The notes under the pieces were generated by a model. The model was not told the DNA's origin. It did not search any database and was given only the letters and a program-made list of their open reading frames with translations. The position numbers and the translations under genes are program-made. 64,000 bases of DNA from Rana temporaria (taxonomy: Eukaryota > Chordata > Amphibia > Anura > Ranidae). This document shows, in pieces, positions 54,703 to 64,000 of the stretch. The stretch is taken from contig NC_053501.1 in the NCBI RefSeq assembly GCF_905171775.1, positions 18,203,254 through 18,267,253 on the forward strand, written 5' to 3'. How positions within the stretch are numbered: position 1 is the stretch's first letter; the number at the start of each line of letters is the position of its first letter.

Positions 54703-55357
54703 AGTTTTAGCATTTTATTTTAGGTATATAGGCCTTACAATCGATGTTCCTGCACTTTCAAGTCCATTACAGCCGCCAGCAAAGACTTTCAAGATGACAT
54801 CACTGAGCTTTGTAGAAACAACTGCATGTGGCATTCGATGTTGAACTTTCTCCATCTGGAAATTAAAAACTGCTGTTTCTGTAACCTGTTAAAACGTTCT
54901 GATTAATGCATCCATCTTCCTGAGCTGCAATATGTAATGTCAGGTTAAGACTAACACTGTAAGCAGATGGTCCAGCTAGGAATATATTTATATCAGTGTT
55001 ACAATATGCCATCACACTAAAATCACACTTATTTTAGGATGCTGGCAATTACTTCTGAATCCTGGCGTAATGCATTCCGGTGATGCTGTCAGCAAAACAT
55101 CTCCTCAAATTGGAGCTGAGTGAAAGGCTTTTTATAAGAGATGACATTCTAGCACCAGTTCCGAACAGCTATCCTATTTTTTTTTTATTTTTTTTTTAAT
55201 GCTGCTGCTATTTCAGAACTGAGGTGCTGTAATTACCAAACACATTTTTAAGTGTGTAATGTAACTTTCGAAGACGAAGTAGAAAGAGACTGATGGTGAA
55301 ACATTCCTTTTTTATTTTTTATTTATTACATTTTTTTTGTTTCTTGTTGGAGACAAA
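54703..55357. other. apparently single-copy; candidate conserved noncoding DNA
   Basis: 54740-55170 is free of recognised repeats with complex sequence such as 'gcaattacttctgaatcctg' and 'cgtaatgcattccggtgatg'. One of the better conserved-element candidates in the window. No open frame. Confidence 0.35.
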
Positions 55358-56054
55358 GGGCCAGATCCACATAAGGGATACGCCAGCGTATCTACTCATA
55401 CGCCGTCGTATCCCTGTTTCTATCTATGCGACTGATTCACAGAATCAGTTACGCATAGATATTCCTAAGATCCGGCAGGTGTAATTGTTTTACACTGCCG
55501 GATCTTAGGATGCAGTACCGCGGCCGCCGCTAGGGGGGAATTCGCGTCGTAATCCAGCGTCGGGTATGCAAATGAGGAGTTACGTCGATCCTCAAAGCTT
55601 TTTCGCGTTCGCTACGTCGCCGCTACGTTAGTTTCCCGTCGCTTAGTTACACTTTTGTGAGGCAGCCCTACTTTTACACATCAGGCGTACTGCTGTGTAA
55701 AGTATGGCCGTCCTTCCCGCGTCGAATTTGTAAATTTTACGTCGTTTGCGTAAGCCGCACGGGAATCCGGAAATACGCTACACGCCGTTCAAAAAATTAC
55801 GTCACGTCGCGCAATGCACGTCGGGGAAAAAAGCGTCGGGATCATGCGCAGTACGTCCGGGGCGGGAGCGCGCCTAATTTAAATGGGACTCACCCCATTT
55901 GAATTGGCCCGCCTTGCGCCGGACGGATTTGAGTTACACCGCCGCAAATTTTCAGGTAAGTGTTTTGTGGATCGGTACCTAACTTAGGAAATTTGCGGCA
56001 GTGTAACTTAAATCTAAAAAGTTACGTTGCGCTACCGGGCTGTGGATCTGGCCC
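55358..56054. mobile_element. CGTA-rich MITE with GGGCCAGATCCACA ends
   Basis: GGGCCAGATCCACA (55358-55371) and TGTGGATCTGGCCC (56041-56054) are perfect 14-bp inverted ends flanked by AAA on both sides. Inner dyads: 'ctatgcgactgattcacaga' with 'atcagttacgcatagat', and 'taagatccggcaggtgtaa' with its complement. The sequence is extraordinarily rich in ACG/CGT words for vertebrate DNA, implying little CpG decay. No coding domain. Confidence 0.7.
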
Positions 56055-56228
56055 AAAATTTGTAGAGATTACAGAGAGAGATCACATACATAATTTATAG
56101 TTATATTGTCTAGTGGTTAATATTGTGCAAGTTTTTATAGTATTGAGTGTGTGATGTATTGTGATTTGAAGGTAAAAAAAAAAAAACTTGAGAAGCTTGT
56201 AAATTTTTCTTGTATTTAATGTTTGTAT
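56055..56228. other. unassigned spacer
   Basis: AT-rich with an A-run at 56175. Nothing recognised. Confidence 0.3.
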
Positions 56229-56964
56229 ACATGGGCCCGGATTCACAAAGGAGTTACGACGGCGTATCTCCAGATACGCAGTCGTAACTCCGAATGCGGG
56301 CCGTCGCAACTCGGCGCCTGATTCATAGAATCAGATACGCCTCACAGTTGCCTAGATACGAGCGGCGTAAGTCTCCTACGCCGTCATATCTTAGGGTGCA
56401 TATTTACGCTGGCCGCTAGGTGGCGCTTCCGTAGATTTCCGCGTAGAATATGCAAATTGGTTAGATACGCCGATTCACGAATGTACGTGCGCCCGGCGTA
56501 TTAAGATACGTCGTTTACGTAAGACATACGCCGGCGTAAAGTTACCCCTCATAAAGCAGGGATAAGTCATGTTAGGTATGGACGTCGGAAACGAACGAAC
56601 AGTGTCGTATTTTACGTCGTTTGCACAAGTCGTCCGTGAATGGGGCTGGGCGTAGGTTACGTTCACGTCGACTTAAGCATTGAGCGGGCGCAATTTACTT
56701 TGAAAATTTGACGTCATAATATGCATGCGCCGTTTGTAAAAAGCGTCATTTACGTGGGGTCATGATTAGTTTACATAAAACACGCCCACCTCTTCCTTAT
56801 TTGATTTAGACGCGTTTACGCCGGCACATTTACGCTACGCCACCGTAACTTAGGACGCAAGTGCTTTGTGAATACTGCACTTGCCTCTCTAAGTTGCGGC
56901 GGCGTAGCGTAAATACGATACGATACGCCCGCTTAAAGTTACGCCACCCTACGTGAATCTGGGC
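56229..56964. mobile_element. CGTA-rich MITE with GGGCCCGGATTCAC ends
   Basis: The left end GGGCCCGGATTCACAAAG pairs imperfectly with the right end 'gtgaatctgggccac'. It has the same vocabulary as 55358-56054 ('tacgccg', 'cgtatct') and the same 'gattcatagaatcag' hairpin near its left end, so the two are related families lying 175 bp apart. Confidence 0.65.
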
Positions 56965-57028
56965 CACGGTGTAGACTGCCTTTGTATAACTGAATAAGGC
57001 AGAGGATCCTGTTTCTGATAGGATAGGG

Positions 57029-57733
57029 CATAGATGTGCGCAAATAAAACCAGAAATTATGCAGCGCTATTATTTATCATAAAACAAATTGATCCATAAA
57101 ACGGTGAAGAATGATATCAAAAGAATGTGTCAAAAAAATATCCCAAAAATAGTTCATAAAACCATGAAAAAATAAAAATTCTGAAGGTATTCGTGATTCC
57201 ACCACGTGATCCGCCACCGATGTAAGCTGGACTGTTACCAGAGTTGCAGGACTCTATTACAGAGTCAAATGTGCTCAATATATATCATTAATCTTACATC
57301 ACATATCCTTCAGGAACATAACGCTTCCAGTGCTTCAAGTGTGTCTCAGTCGATGTAGAGAAGTGGGTGTACATTGTGGTTATAAAATGAAGGAAACCTC
57401 CACATGGTGTAAAACCGTAAACACTCTTTAATGAGGCAAAAGATTAAGCATTCTCATAAGATAAAACAAAGCGTAAAATCAATCCAGGACAAATAGACCA
57501 TGCATGGAAGTAGATTTGTGTACACAGCAAGAACGGCGTGGCAACGGCACGTACGTAGGCTCCGCCCTACATGTTTTGTCACAACTGACGTCATCATGGG
57601 CATGTACATGACGCTGATGCCACGCTATATTTATATCTATCCAGCAGGGGTAGACTCCAATTTCGTAGGCAATTAGTCAATCCCTGATGTGTAAAAATAA
57701 AAGTGGCTGCTGCAGGAACCATAGGTGTGCACA
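57029..57733 (-). mobile_element. Penelope-like noncoding insertion with ~14-bp duplication and hammerhead motif
   Basis: CATAGATGTGCGCA (57029-57042) and CATAGGTGTGCACA (57720-57733) match at 12 of 14 positions and bracket 677 bp. On the minus strand the element begins near 57719, carries a hammerhead-like motif (57600-57565) in its 5' part and ends with 'aatagcgctgcataatttc' near 57043, the same GCGC-near-end pattern as other elements here. No coding region, no poly-A tail. The imperfect duplication may reflect age, or two copies of one host repeat. Confidence 0.5.
57565..57600 (-). ncRNA. hammerhead-ribozyme-like motif
   Basis: Minus strand: stem I CCC (GCCC with the next base), A-TGATGA (one extra A after the first C), one unpaired C, GTCA-GTTG-TGAC (perfect 4-bp stem II), AAAA (consensus GAAA), CATGTA with A-C/G-T stem III and A before the predicted cleavage site, then GGG(C) pairing with stem I. 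Two core deviations make activity uncertain. Confidence 0.5.
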
Positions 57734-57906
57734 GCCTATTGCACTAGAGTGTGCACCCTAAAGCTCAAACATGCATGCTTTTTTGCGCATGTATGTATTA
57801 TATATGTGTGTGGTAAAAGTATATGTTGCACCCCAGTAGTATTGCATGCAGCACCCCTATTATTATAATGTATGCACCCCCTGAACCCTGAGAGAAATAT
57901 TTATTC
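57734..57906 (+). repeat. dispersed repeat, 'CATAGGTGTGCACAGCC' family
   Basis: 'cctattgcactagagtgtgc' and 'accctaaagctcaaacatgc' follow the right copy of the duplicated 14-mer and appear to be the host repeat into which the preceding element inserted. Class unknown. Confidence 0.35.
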
Positions 57907-58066
57907 AGTATCTCACAAAAGTGAGTACACCCCTCATATTTTTGTAAATATTTTATTATATCTTTTCATGTGACAACACTGAAGAAATTACACTTTGCTA
58001 CAATGTAAAGTAGGGAGTGTACAGCTTGTGTAAATTTACTGTCCCTCAAAAAACCTCAACACACAG
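57907..58066 (-). mobile_element. Tc1/mariner terminus
   Basis: 'cagtatctcacaaaagtgag' followed by 'tatcttttcatgtgacaaca' is the complement of the terminus at 47570-47702. Only the 3' ~160 bp of the transposon is present. Confidence 0.7.
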
Positions 58067-58699
58067 TATATTTATTATGTCTCCCCTAAAGTTATATGTG
58101 TAAACCCCCATAATAATCTCTAAGAAAGGTGGGTGAATGGCAAATGTATGCTTGTGCCACATCCAGTATATATGGGCTTTTAAGGCACGAATAGTATTCC
58201 AAAATATACAGGATATTGAGAGTAAAAATATAGTTTTATTCGCAATTGTACATATTTATAAAAAAAAAAAAAATATTGAATTAAAATACACAGATTCCAA
58301 TGATTGCTACCATATAAGTAAATACATGAGGAACCTTCTTTACACCCGATGTGTTTCGGGATAACCTTCTTCAGGGGTGTGTAGAGAAGGACAAGTAGTT
58401 CATGTATTATAAAGGATGATGAATATTTCATTGGATACGATTTTTTTAAATAATTACATGTAAATGTAAACAGCACGCTGGGTTCAATCAATGAGGTTTC
58501 CAGTCAAACAAGAAATGGGTATAGGTTATACAATTAATGCAGGTTTGAGACGGACATTTATAAGGAACAGGTGTTCATCCCGTTAGGGAGAAATTATTCC
58601 AAAGATCGAGAAGCCGGTGGATCAGCCAGAAGAGATATACTGGGACTGGGATGGAGGTCCCTGATTATATGAGATTCGCAACAGACCTAATAATGTCTG
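58067..58699. other. noncoding, probably Penelope-like remnant around a hammerhead motif
   Basis: The stretch contains the well-formed motif at 58342-58380. The surrounding AT-rich sequence (58140-58320) may be the body of the element read from the minus strand. Borders cannot be set. Confidence 0.3.
58342..58380 (-). ncRNA. well-formed minimalist hammerhead ribozyme motif
   Basis: Minus strand, in order: ACACCC (stem I), CTGAAGA (core, N7=A), one extra A, GG-TTAT-CC and C (stem II), GAAA (core), CACA loop closed by A-T, C at the predicted cleavage position, GGGTGT (stem I, six pairs with ACACCC). Beyond an internal loop, TCT pairs with AGA. All invariant core bases C3-U4-G5-A6, G8-A9 and G12-A13-A14 are present. 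The extra base before stem II and the very short stem III fit minimalist hammerheads reported in metazoan Penelope-like elements. Self-cleavage is untested. Confidence 0.65.
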
Positions 58700-58913
58700 C
58701 TGTCAAACAGTACACTGTATTATTGACAGGTGTCCGATCTGTCTGCTGCAATCCTGAAAAAAATCTCAGATTTCTGTCATTACTAGTAAGAAAAAAAATT
58801 ATAATAAAAATGACATAACTCTATCCCTTATTTTGTAGACGCTATAACTTTTGTGGAAACCAATTAATATACGTTTTTATTGCATTTTTTTTTTTTACCA
58901 AAAATATGTAGAC

Positions 58914-59008
<95 letters not shown>

Positions 59009-59327
59009 CGGCCTAAACCTGAGGAAGAAATATTTTTTTTCTTTATATATTTTTTGGGGATATTTATTATAGCAAAAAGTAAAAAACATGCTTCTTTTTT
59101 TTTTAATTGGTCGTCTTTTTTTGTTTATAGCGCAAAAACAAAAAACACAGAGGTGATCACATACCACCAAAAGAAAGCTCTATTTGTGGGAAAAATTATT
59201 ACATCAATTTGGTTTGGGTACAACGTCGCACGACTGCGCTATTGTCAGTTAAAGCGACGCAGTGCCGAATAGCAAAAAATGGCTTGGTTATTAAGGGGGT
59301 AAATCGTTCCGGGGCTGAAGTGGTTAA
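58700..59327 (-). mobile_element. piggyBac-type MITE, copy 6, with (TA)n expansion
   Basis: Right end TGAAGTGG with TTAA at 59324-59327; blocks 'cattactagtaagaaaaaaa', 'gctctatttgtgggaaaaat' and 'aagcgacgcagtgccgaata' match the other copies. The GC-rich left part is missing. A (TA)n tract of about 85 bp (58921-59006) has expanded inside. The Tyr-Ile translations are artefacts. Confidence 0.7.
58921..59006. repeat. (TA)n microsatellite
   Basis: About 42 uninterrupted TA units within a MITE copy. Confidence 0.97.
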
Positions 59328-60026
59328 CATCATTTGTCACCCCACAAAGTTACCCAAGGCTGTACTTGGGGGGGGGGGGGGACATGTACATATTAAACAC
59401 TTGGATATGCTTACAAAACCGCATAATTGCAATCACTGGCTTATTGTAACTACAGGAACAAACATTTTTAATGAACTTCCCAGTGTCGAAGAAGGGTGTA
59501 ATAAAGAATGGCATCAAGTCGCAGGCTCCAACAATTTAATATATATGATAATATACACAAACCTGTTAGAGTAAGTAAAACACAGTTAATTATATCATAG
59601 CGCCCTAAGGGCAAAAAGCAAAATTAGTACAAAATTACAGGATGAAAAATTCATGCTGTAATTTTATAGAAAACAAAATTGGGAAATCAGAAACTCGCTC
59701 TCGCTAAATCTTTTATTATGTTGGAAGAGGTGTTGGTATTAATGAAGGAATTCATATTGCCACAAAGATTCTTTCAATTTCCTTTCAATCTCTGTTCGCC
59801 CTTTAATTTGTGAAGAGGAAATAAAGTTTTAATGTGTTAAAGTTCATGAGAATAAATAAACATTGCTGATTTATTAAAAAATATATTATTAGCTGATGTT
59901 TTGTGAACACTCATCTCTATCAAGTGCATTCTGAATTTTAATGTGCATTAAACCATAAACTTCATACAGTATATGGAAATTTTCTACAAATGTGCCTTAC
60001 GGCAAAGCGCTGTGTAAAAGGAAACT
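59328..60026. other. AT-rich, apparently single-copy; candidate conserved noncoding DNA
   Basis: A G-run lies at 59369-59380. 59640-59990 lacks recognised repeats ('ttaatgaaggaattcatatt', 'cctttaatttgtgaagagga'). No gene. Confidence 0.3.
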
Positions 60027-60400
60027 TTAACCACTTGCCGACCCTAAATGTAAATTAATTTGGCATTAAATTCAGTTATTATGACAGCAGCTACCTGCCA
60101 TTACCCAGCTATTTTTTTTCAGTCTGGCGGTCGGCATTCATATAAAAGTGGTCTCGGTGGCGGATTTGCCGCAAGATCACTTTTATAGGCAGCGAGAGAG
60201 GTGCCCCCGTCCTGCCGCTTCCCAGTTGTCTCCGAGCTTACTGGAGTCATCGGTAAGCCAGGAGCCGATCCCGCAGATGTCTGGGCTGGAAGCCTAGTGA
60301 GGGCAAGATGTCGCCCACTTGGCTCTATGCCCTTGGAGGACCGAAACAACGTCTGATGTCACTTCCTCATCTCGTGCTTAAAGGAATTTTTTTTCTTCTT
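60027..60400. mobile_element. partial TTAACCACTT-type MITE, other subfamily
   Basis: TTAACCACTTGCCGACC (60027-60043) is a piggyBac-type MITE end as in copies 1-5. The interior ('acagcagctacctgccatta') differs. No right end is seen; the sequence is replaced by a CR1 fragment at about 60410. Confidence 0.45.
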
Positions 60401-60409
60401 AACCTATTA

Positions 60410-61365
60410 AGGACCAGCTGCTGCAGTTGTACCCCATCCTCCAGGTCGTTATAAATGACCTGGAGGATGGGGTAAACCGTTCAATCTCTGTATTTGCGGA
60501 CAATACTAAGCTAAGCAGGGCAATAACTTCTCCGCAGGATGTGGAAACCTGGCAAGAAGATCCAAACAAACTAATAGGGTGGGCAACTACATCACAAATG
60601 AGGTTTAATGTAGAAAAATATAAAACAATGCATTTGGGTGGCAAAAATATGAATGCAATCTATACACTGGGGGAGAACCTCTGGGGGGAATCTAGGATGG
60701 AAAAGGACCTAGGGGTCCTAGTAGATGACAGGCTGAGCAATGGCATGCAATGCCAAGCTGCTGCTAACAAAGCAAACAGAATATTGGCATGCATTAAAAA
60801 GGGGATTAACTCCAGAAATAAAATAATTCTCCTGCTTTACAAGACTCTGGTCCGGCTGCACCTGAAGTATGCTGTCCAGTTCTGGGCACCAGTCCTCAGG
60901 AAGGATGTACTGAAAATGTAACGAGTACAAAGTCTGGAGGATATTCGTTATGAGGAAAGGTTGCGACCACTCAACTTATTATTTCTGGAGAAGAGATGCT
61001 TGAGAACGGATATGATTTCAATTTACGAATACCGTACTGGTGAACTCACAATAGGGATAAAACTTGTTCACGGAAGGGAGTTTAACAAGACACGTGGCCA
61101 CTCTTTAAAATTTAGAAAACTTTAAACTACGTAGAGGGTTTTTTACTGTAAGAGCGGCATGGATGTGGAATTCCCTTCCACAGGTGGTCTCAGCGTGGGA
61201 GCATCGATAGTTTCAAGAAACTATTAGATAAGCACCTGAACGACCACAATGTACAGGGATATACAAGGCAATACGGACATATAATCACACACATAGGTTG
61301 GACTTCATGTACTTGTGTCTTTTTTCAACCTCATGTACTATGCAACTATATGTAACTATGTAAGT
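60410..61365 (+). pseudogene. CR1-type LINE 3' fragment
   Basis: An open frame (to TAA at about 60919) reads VINDLEDGVNRSISVFADNT (RT motif, with the second Asp of FADD replaced by Asn), then EKYKTMHLG, LGVLVDDRLS, and LLYKTLVRLHLKYAVQFWAP. Frame-broken C-terminal sequence ('rtgel', 'vkfrktlnyvegff'-like) continues to a 3' end 'gcaactatatgtaactatg'. This is the palm/C-terminal part of a CR1-like LINE, 5' truncated. The catalytic change and later frameshifts mean it is inactive. Confidence 0.7.
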
Positions 61366-61730
61366 CAGGCCCACAATCTGAGCGAGAGCAACAATTCTCT
61401 TGCAAGACCTTCTCTGTGACTCTAAACTGGTAACCTGTAAAAATAAATTAAAACTCGCCTAAGGAGATTTTTAAGTACGTGTATCATAGTTTGTTGCCAT
61501 TCCACAAGCGTGCGCAATTTTAAAGCATGACATGTATCTATTTACTCTGTGTAACATCATCTTTCACATCATACAAAAAAATGGGGTAACTTTACTGTCT
61601 TGTTTTTTTTCATTAAAGTGTAAATACAGTGTTACAGAACATATTGCAATGACCTCCATTTTATTCACTAGGGTCTCCCCTAGTATGTTGATAGGCGCTT
61701 TAGTGTGTGTTGAAGTTGAAGCAAGTGTAA
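61366..61730 (+). repeat. 'GAGCGAGAGC' dispersed repeat with an unoccupied TTAA site
   Basis: 'gagcgagagcaacaattctc', 'ctgtgactctaaactggtaa', 'gcgcaattttaaagcatgac' and 'atcatctttcacatcat' match the host repeats at 5090 and 22215. The site 'cattaaagtg' (TTAA 61613-61616) is intact here but occupied by MITEs at 5421 and 34691. Confidence 0.55.
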
Positions 61731-62065
61731 ATGAGCCCTTAGAGCTAGTTCACACTGGTGCGATGCCAAACGTTACTTGTGATGCACACCACATTGCTGT
61801 GCAGATCACATGCGATGTCTGTGTGATGCATATTCAGCCATACAAACTGGCAGAATTTGCATCGCATTTGGATCAAACTCGTGCAGGACCCTTTTTTTTT
61901 TCAGCACCAGAATCTGATCCCATGGGTGTTCACATCCATGGCATCTGATTCCTGCCTGAATTCACAGTTCGCGCTGCAATCTGTGAACCGATCTGGGGGT
62001 GTCGTTAAGTTTGTATTGACACCCTCAGCGGTTCGCAGAGGGCAGTGTGAATACATTTTTTAAAG
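61731..62065. repeat. 'TTCACAC' MITE remnant
   Basis: 'ttagagctagttcacactgg' on the left and 'gggcagtgtgaataca' on the right are imperfect inverted ends, with 'gcgatg' and 'ttcgcgctgc' words inside. Related to 23140-23390. Confidence 0.45.
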
Positions 62066-62703
62066 TTTTAAAAAATTCAGAGAAGCCAAATTCATTGGCC
62101 TTCTCATGGAACTTTTGATAATTGTGAAGCCTTTGAACACACTCTTTCTTCTACAATCTACCTATCAAGTTCCAAATGTGCATTCGGAGAATGATACTGG
62201 CAGTTATAGGGATTTAGCCAGCCATGCCATTCAATCTTTCTCTTAACCTAGTTAAATGTACAGTTTTTCACGTTTGACTTTAACGTTCTGAACGCTAGAA
62301 CACCAATAAAAGCCTAAATTATTCAGACATTTGTCTTCTTTATTGATGTTTTACAATACTGTTGGTAAAACTCTGTAGCTTAGCTATAATGTGTACTAGT
62401 TTAATGTGAGCCAGTGTAATACTGGCTCCTGAAGAGTTTAACAATTTTGTTGAGATGATGGCACATTTGTATCTATTTATACCTTGATTGATCTTCAACT
62501 CTATTCCCTTTGTTCAGGTTAAGCACCTTGGATCCTTGGCCCAGGTTGTATACAACACTTTGGCTTCTCTTCAAGGTATGATTAAACTTATCTTCTTCCC
62601 TATACTTTGTCTGAACTCGTGACGTTTAATTAATTGCCCACTGAGGTTTTGGCATTTAACAGATGAATGGCAAATGAATGGTCTTATAGATACACGCCTA
62701 CTG
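62066..62703. other. apparently single-copy; candidate conserved noncoding DNA
   Basis: 62080-62600 has no recognised repeat. 'gtaatactggctcctgaaga' and 'cattcggagaatgatactgg' are examples of its complex sequence. No gene. Confidence 0.3.
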
Positions 62704-63966
62704 TATGTGATAGACCAACACGAAGTGGCACATAATTAAGCGGAAGGAAAATTTTACATCTGAAAAGTGTGGTGTGCATTTGTATTCAGCCCCTTTAACT
62801 TGGTATCACCAACTAAAATCTAGTGGAACCAATTGCCTTCAGAAGTCACCTAATTAGTAAATGGTCCACCTGTGTGTAATTTCATCTCGGTATAAATACA
62901 TCTGTTCTGTGAAGCCCTCAGAGGTTTGTTAGAGAATCTTAGTGAACAAACTGCATCATGAAGGCCAAGGAACACACTAGACAAGTCAGAGATAAAGTTG
63001 TGGAGAAGTTTAAAGCAGGGTTAGGTTATAAAAAAATATCCCAAGCTTTGAACATCTCGTAGAGCTCTGTTCAATCCATCATCCGAAAATGGAAAGAGTA
63101 TGGCACAACTGCAAACCTACCAAGACATGACCGTCCACCTAAACTGACAGGCTGGGCAAGGAGAGCAATTCTTTAGAGAAACAGCCAAGAGGCCCATGGT
63201 AACTCTGGAGAAGCTGCAGAGATCCACAGCTCAGGTGGGATAATCTATCCACAGGACAACTATTAGTCATGTACTCCACAAATCTGGCCTGTATGAAAGA
63301 GTGGCAAGAAGAAAGTCATTGTTGAAAGAAAGCCATAATAAGTATCGTTTGCAGTTTGCAAGAAGCCATGTGGGGGACATAGAAAACATGTGGAAGAAGG
63401 TGCTCTGGTCAGATGAGACCAAAATTTTACTTTTTGGCCTAAAAGCAAAATGCTACGTGTGGAGCAAAACGAACACTGAACACACCGTCCCCACTGTGAA
63501 ACATGGTAGTGGCAGCATTATGTTGTGGGGCTGCTTTTCTTCAACAACTTTCAGCAGGACAACGACCCTAAACATACAGCCAGAGCTGCAATGGCATGGT
63601 TTCGATTAAAGCATATTCATGTGTTAGACAGTCCAGACCTAAATCCAATTTAGAATCTGTGGCAAGACTTGAAAATTTCTGTTCGGACGCTCTTTATCCA
63701 ATCTGACAGAGATTGAGTTATTTTGCAAAGAAGAATGGGCAAACATTTCACTCTCTAGATCTACAAAGCTGGTGGAGACATCCCCCAAAAAGACTTTCAG
63801 CTGTAATTGCAGAGAAAGGAGGTTCTACAAAGTATTGACTTAGGGGGGCGCCATACAAATATACCCCACAATTTTCACATATTTATTTGTAAAAAAAATT
63901 GAAAACCATTTATCACTTTACTTCCACTTTACTGTTATGTGCCACTTTGTGTTGGTCTATCACATA
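62704..63966 (+). mobile_element. Tc1-like transposon with both ends and TA duplication
   Basis: TA at 62704-62705 and 63965-63966 flanks 1,259 bp. The ends TGTGATAGACCAACACGAAG and the complement 'ctttgtgttggtctatcaca' are nearly identical inverted repeats; 'agtggcacata' and 'tatgtgccact' extend them. TA target duplication is typical of Tc1/mariner. The element encloses one broken transposase gene. At 1.26 kb it is shorter than the usual ~1.6 kb of intact relatives because the coding region is deleted in its middle. Confidence 0.85.
62958..63838 (+). pseudogene. Tc1 transposase pseudogene
   Basis: It starts at ATG 62958 (MKAKEHTRQVRDKVVEKFKA), has an in-frame stop after NIS (about 63060), and continues with the second helix-turn-helix (SSVQSIIRKWKEYGTTANLP) and more stops. 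The first catalytic Asp is visible in KKVLWSDETK (about 63394-63423). After WGCFSS a deletion joins directly to QQDNDPKH (second Asp, about 63550), and SPDLNPI is followed by a stop where NxxE should give the last catalytic residue. It ends STKY-stop at 63838. Nonfunctional. Confidence 0.8.
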
Positions 63967-64000
63967 AAATCCCAATAAAATACATTTTAAGTTTTTTGTT

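Noticed and set aside
58851..59272. Tyr-Ile-rich open frames on both strands
   Set aside because: They translate the (TA)n tract inside a MITE copy.

Overview
The window looks like intergenic DNA from a large, transposon-rich anuran genome, most likely a ranid ('true') frog. This is inferred from the repeat mix: TTAA-flanked piggyBac-type and T2/Kolobok-type MITEs, PIF/Harbinger and hAT MITEs, frog-type Tc1 elements, a DIRS retrotransposon, a Tx1/L1-type LINE, CR1 and L2 LINE pieces, and a tRNA-derived SINE with an L2-like tail. I found no intact host protein-coding gene. Every coding-like stretch I could support is a decayed piece of a transposable element. AT-rich segments between the repeats look single-copy and could hold conserved non-coding elements, but only alignment could show that.

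Layout. 0-10 kb: piggyBac-type MITEs (98-1110, 5421-6402), foldback elements, a hAT MITE with a perfect 8-bp duplication (4020-4250), and a retroposon-like region with two head-to-head hammerhead-ribozyme-like motifs (7468-7550). 10-20 kb: a Harbinger MITE nested in a foldback element (10925-11553), a rearranged Tc1, a long TATC microsatellite, a DIRS element with inverted ends and a diagnostic internal complementary region (15967-18683) that carries a 5S rRNA-derived insert, and a T2 MITE (19929-20407). 20-33 kb: hAT elements with internal minisatellites, a 962-bp insertion flanked by 15-bp direct repeats, and a 3.2-kb satellite of 32-bp units with a longer ~930-960 bp repeat order. 33-45 kb: two more piggyBac-type MITEs, a Tc1 transposase pseudogene split by a hAT insertion, an L2 fragment, a SINE nested in a MITE, and a 1.4-kb foldback insertion with almost identical ~400-bp arms between 14-bp duplications. 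45-64 kb: a Penelope-like foldback, a chimeric Tc1, nested T2/hAT elements, a Tx1-like LINE pseudogene, two unusually CGTA/TACG-rich MITEs, more hammerhead-like motifs (57565-57600, 58342-58380), a CR1 fragment and a Tc1 copy with both inverted ends (62706-63964).

The most interesting thread is a set of noncoding, often foldback, insertions that share three traits. They carry a hammerhead-ribozyme-like core (CTGANGA, stem II, GAAA, tiny stem III, stem I). They often have a GCGC/GGCGC word near one end. The two or three with readable borders have 14-15 bp target duplications. Known Penelope-like elements carry minimalist hammerheads and inverted or tandem terminal repeats, so these are plausibly Penelope-derived or related ribozyme-bearing retroposons. 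No reverse transcriptase of that group is visible here, so the assignment is inference. Nested insertions give a readable relative chronology at several places: two MITEs at one TTAA site of a shared host repeat, a MITE inside a palindrome, a hAT inside a Tc1, a SINE inside a MITE, and a hAT at a T2 end.
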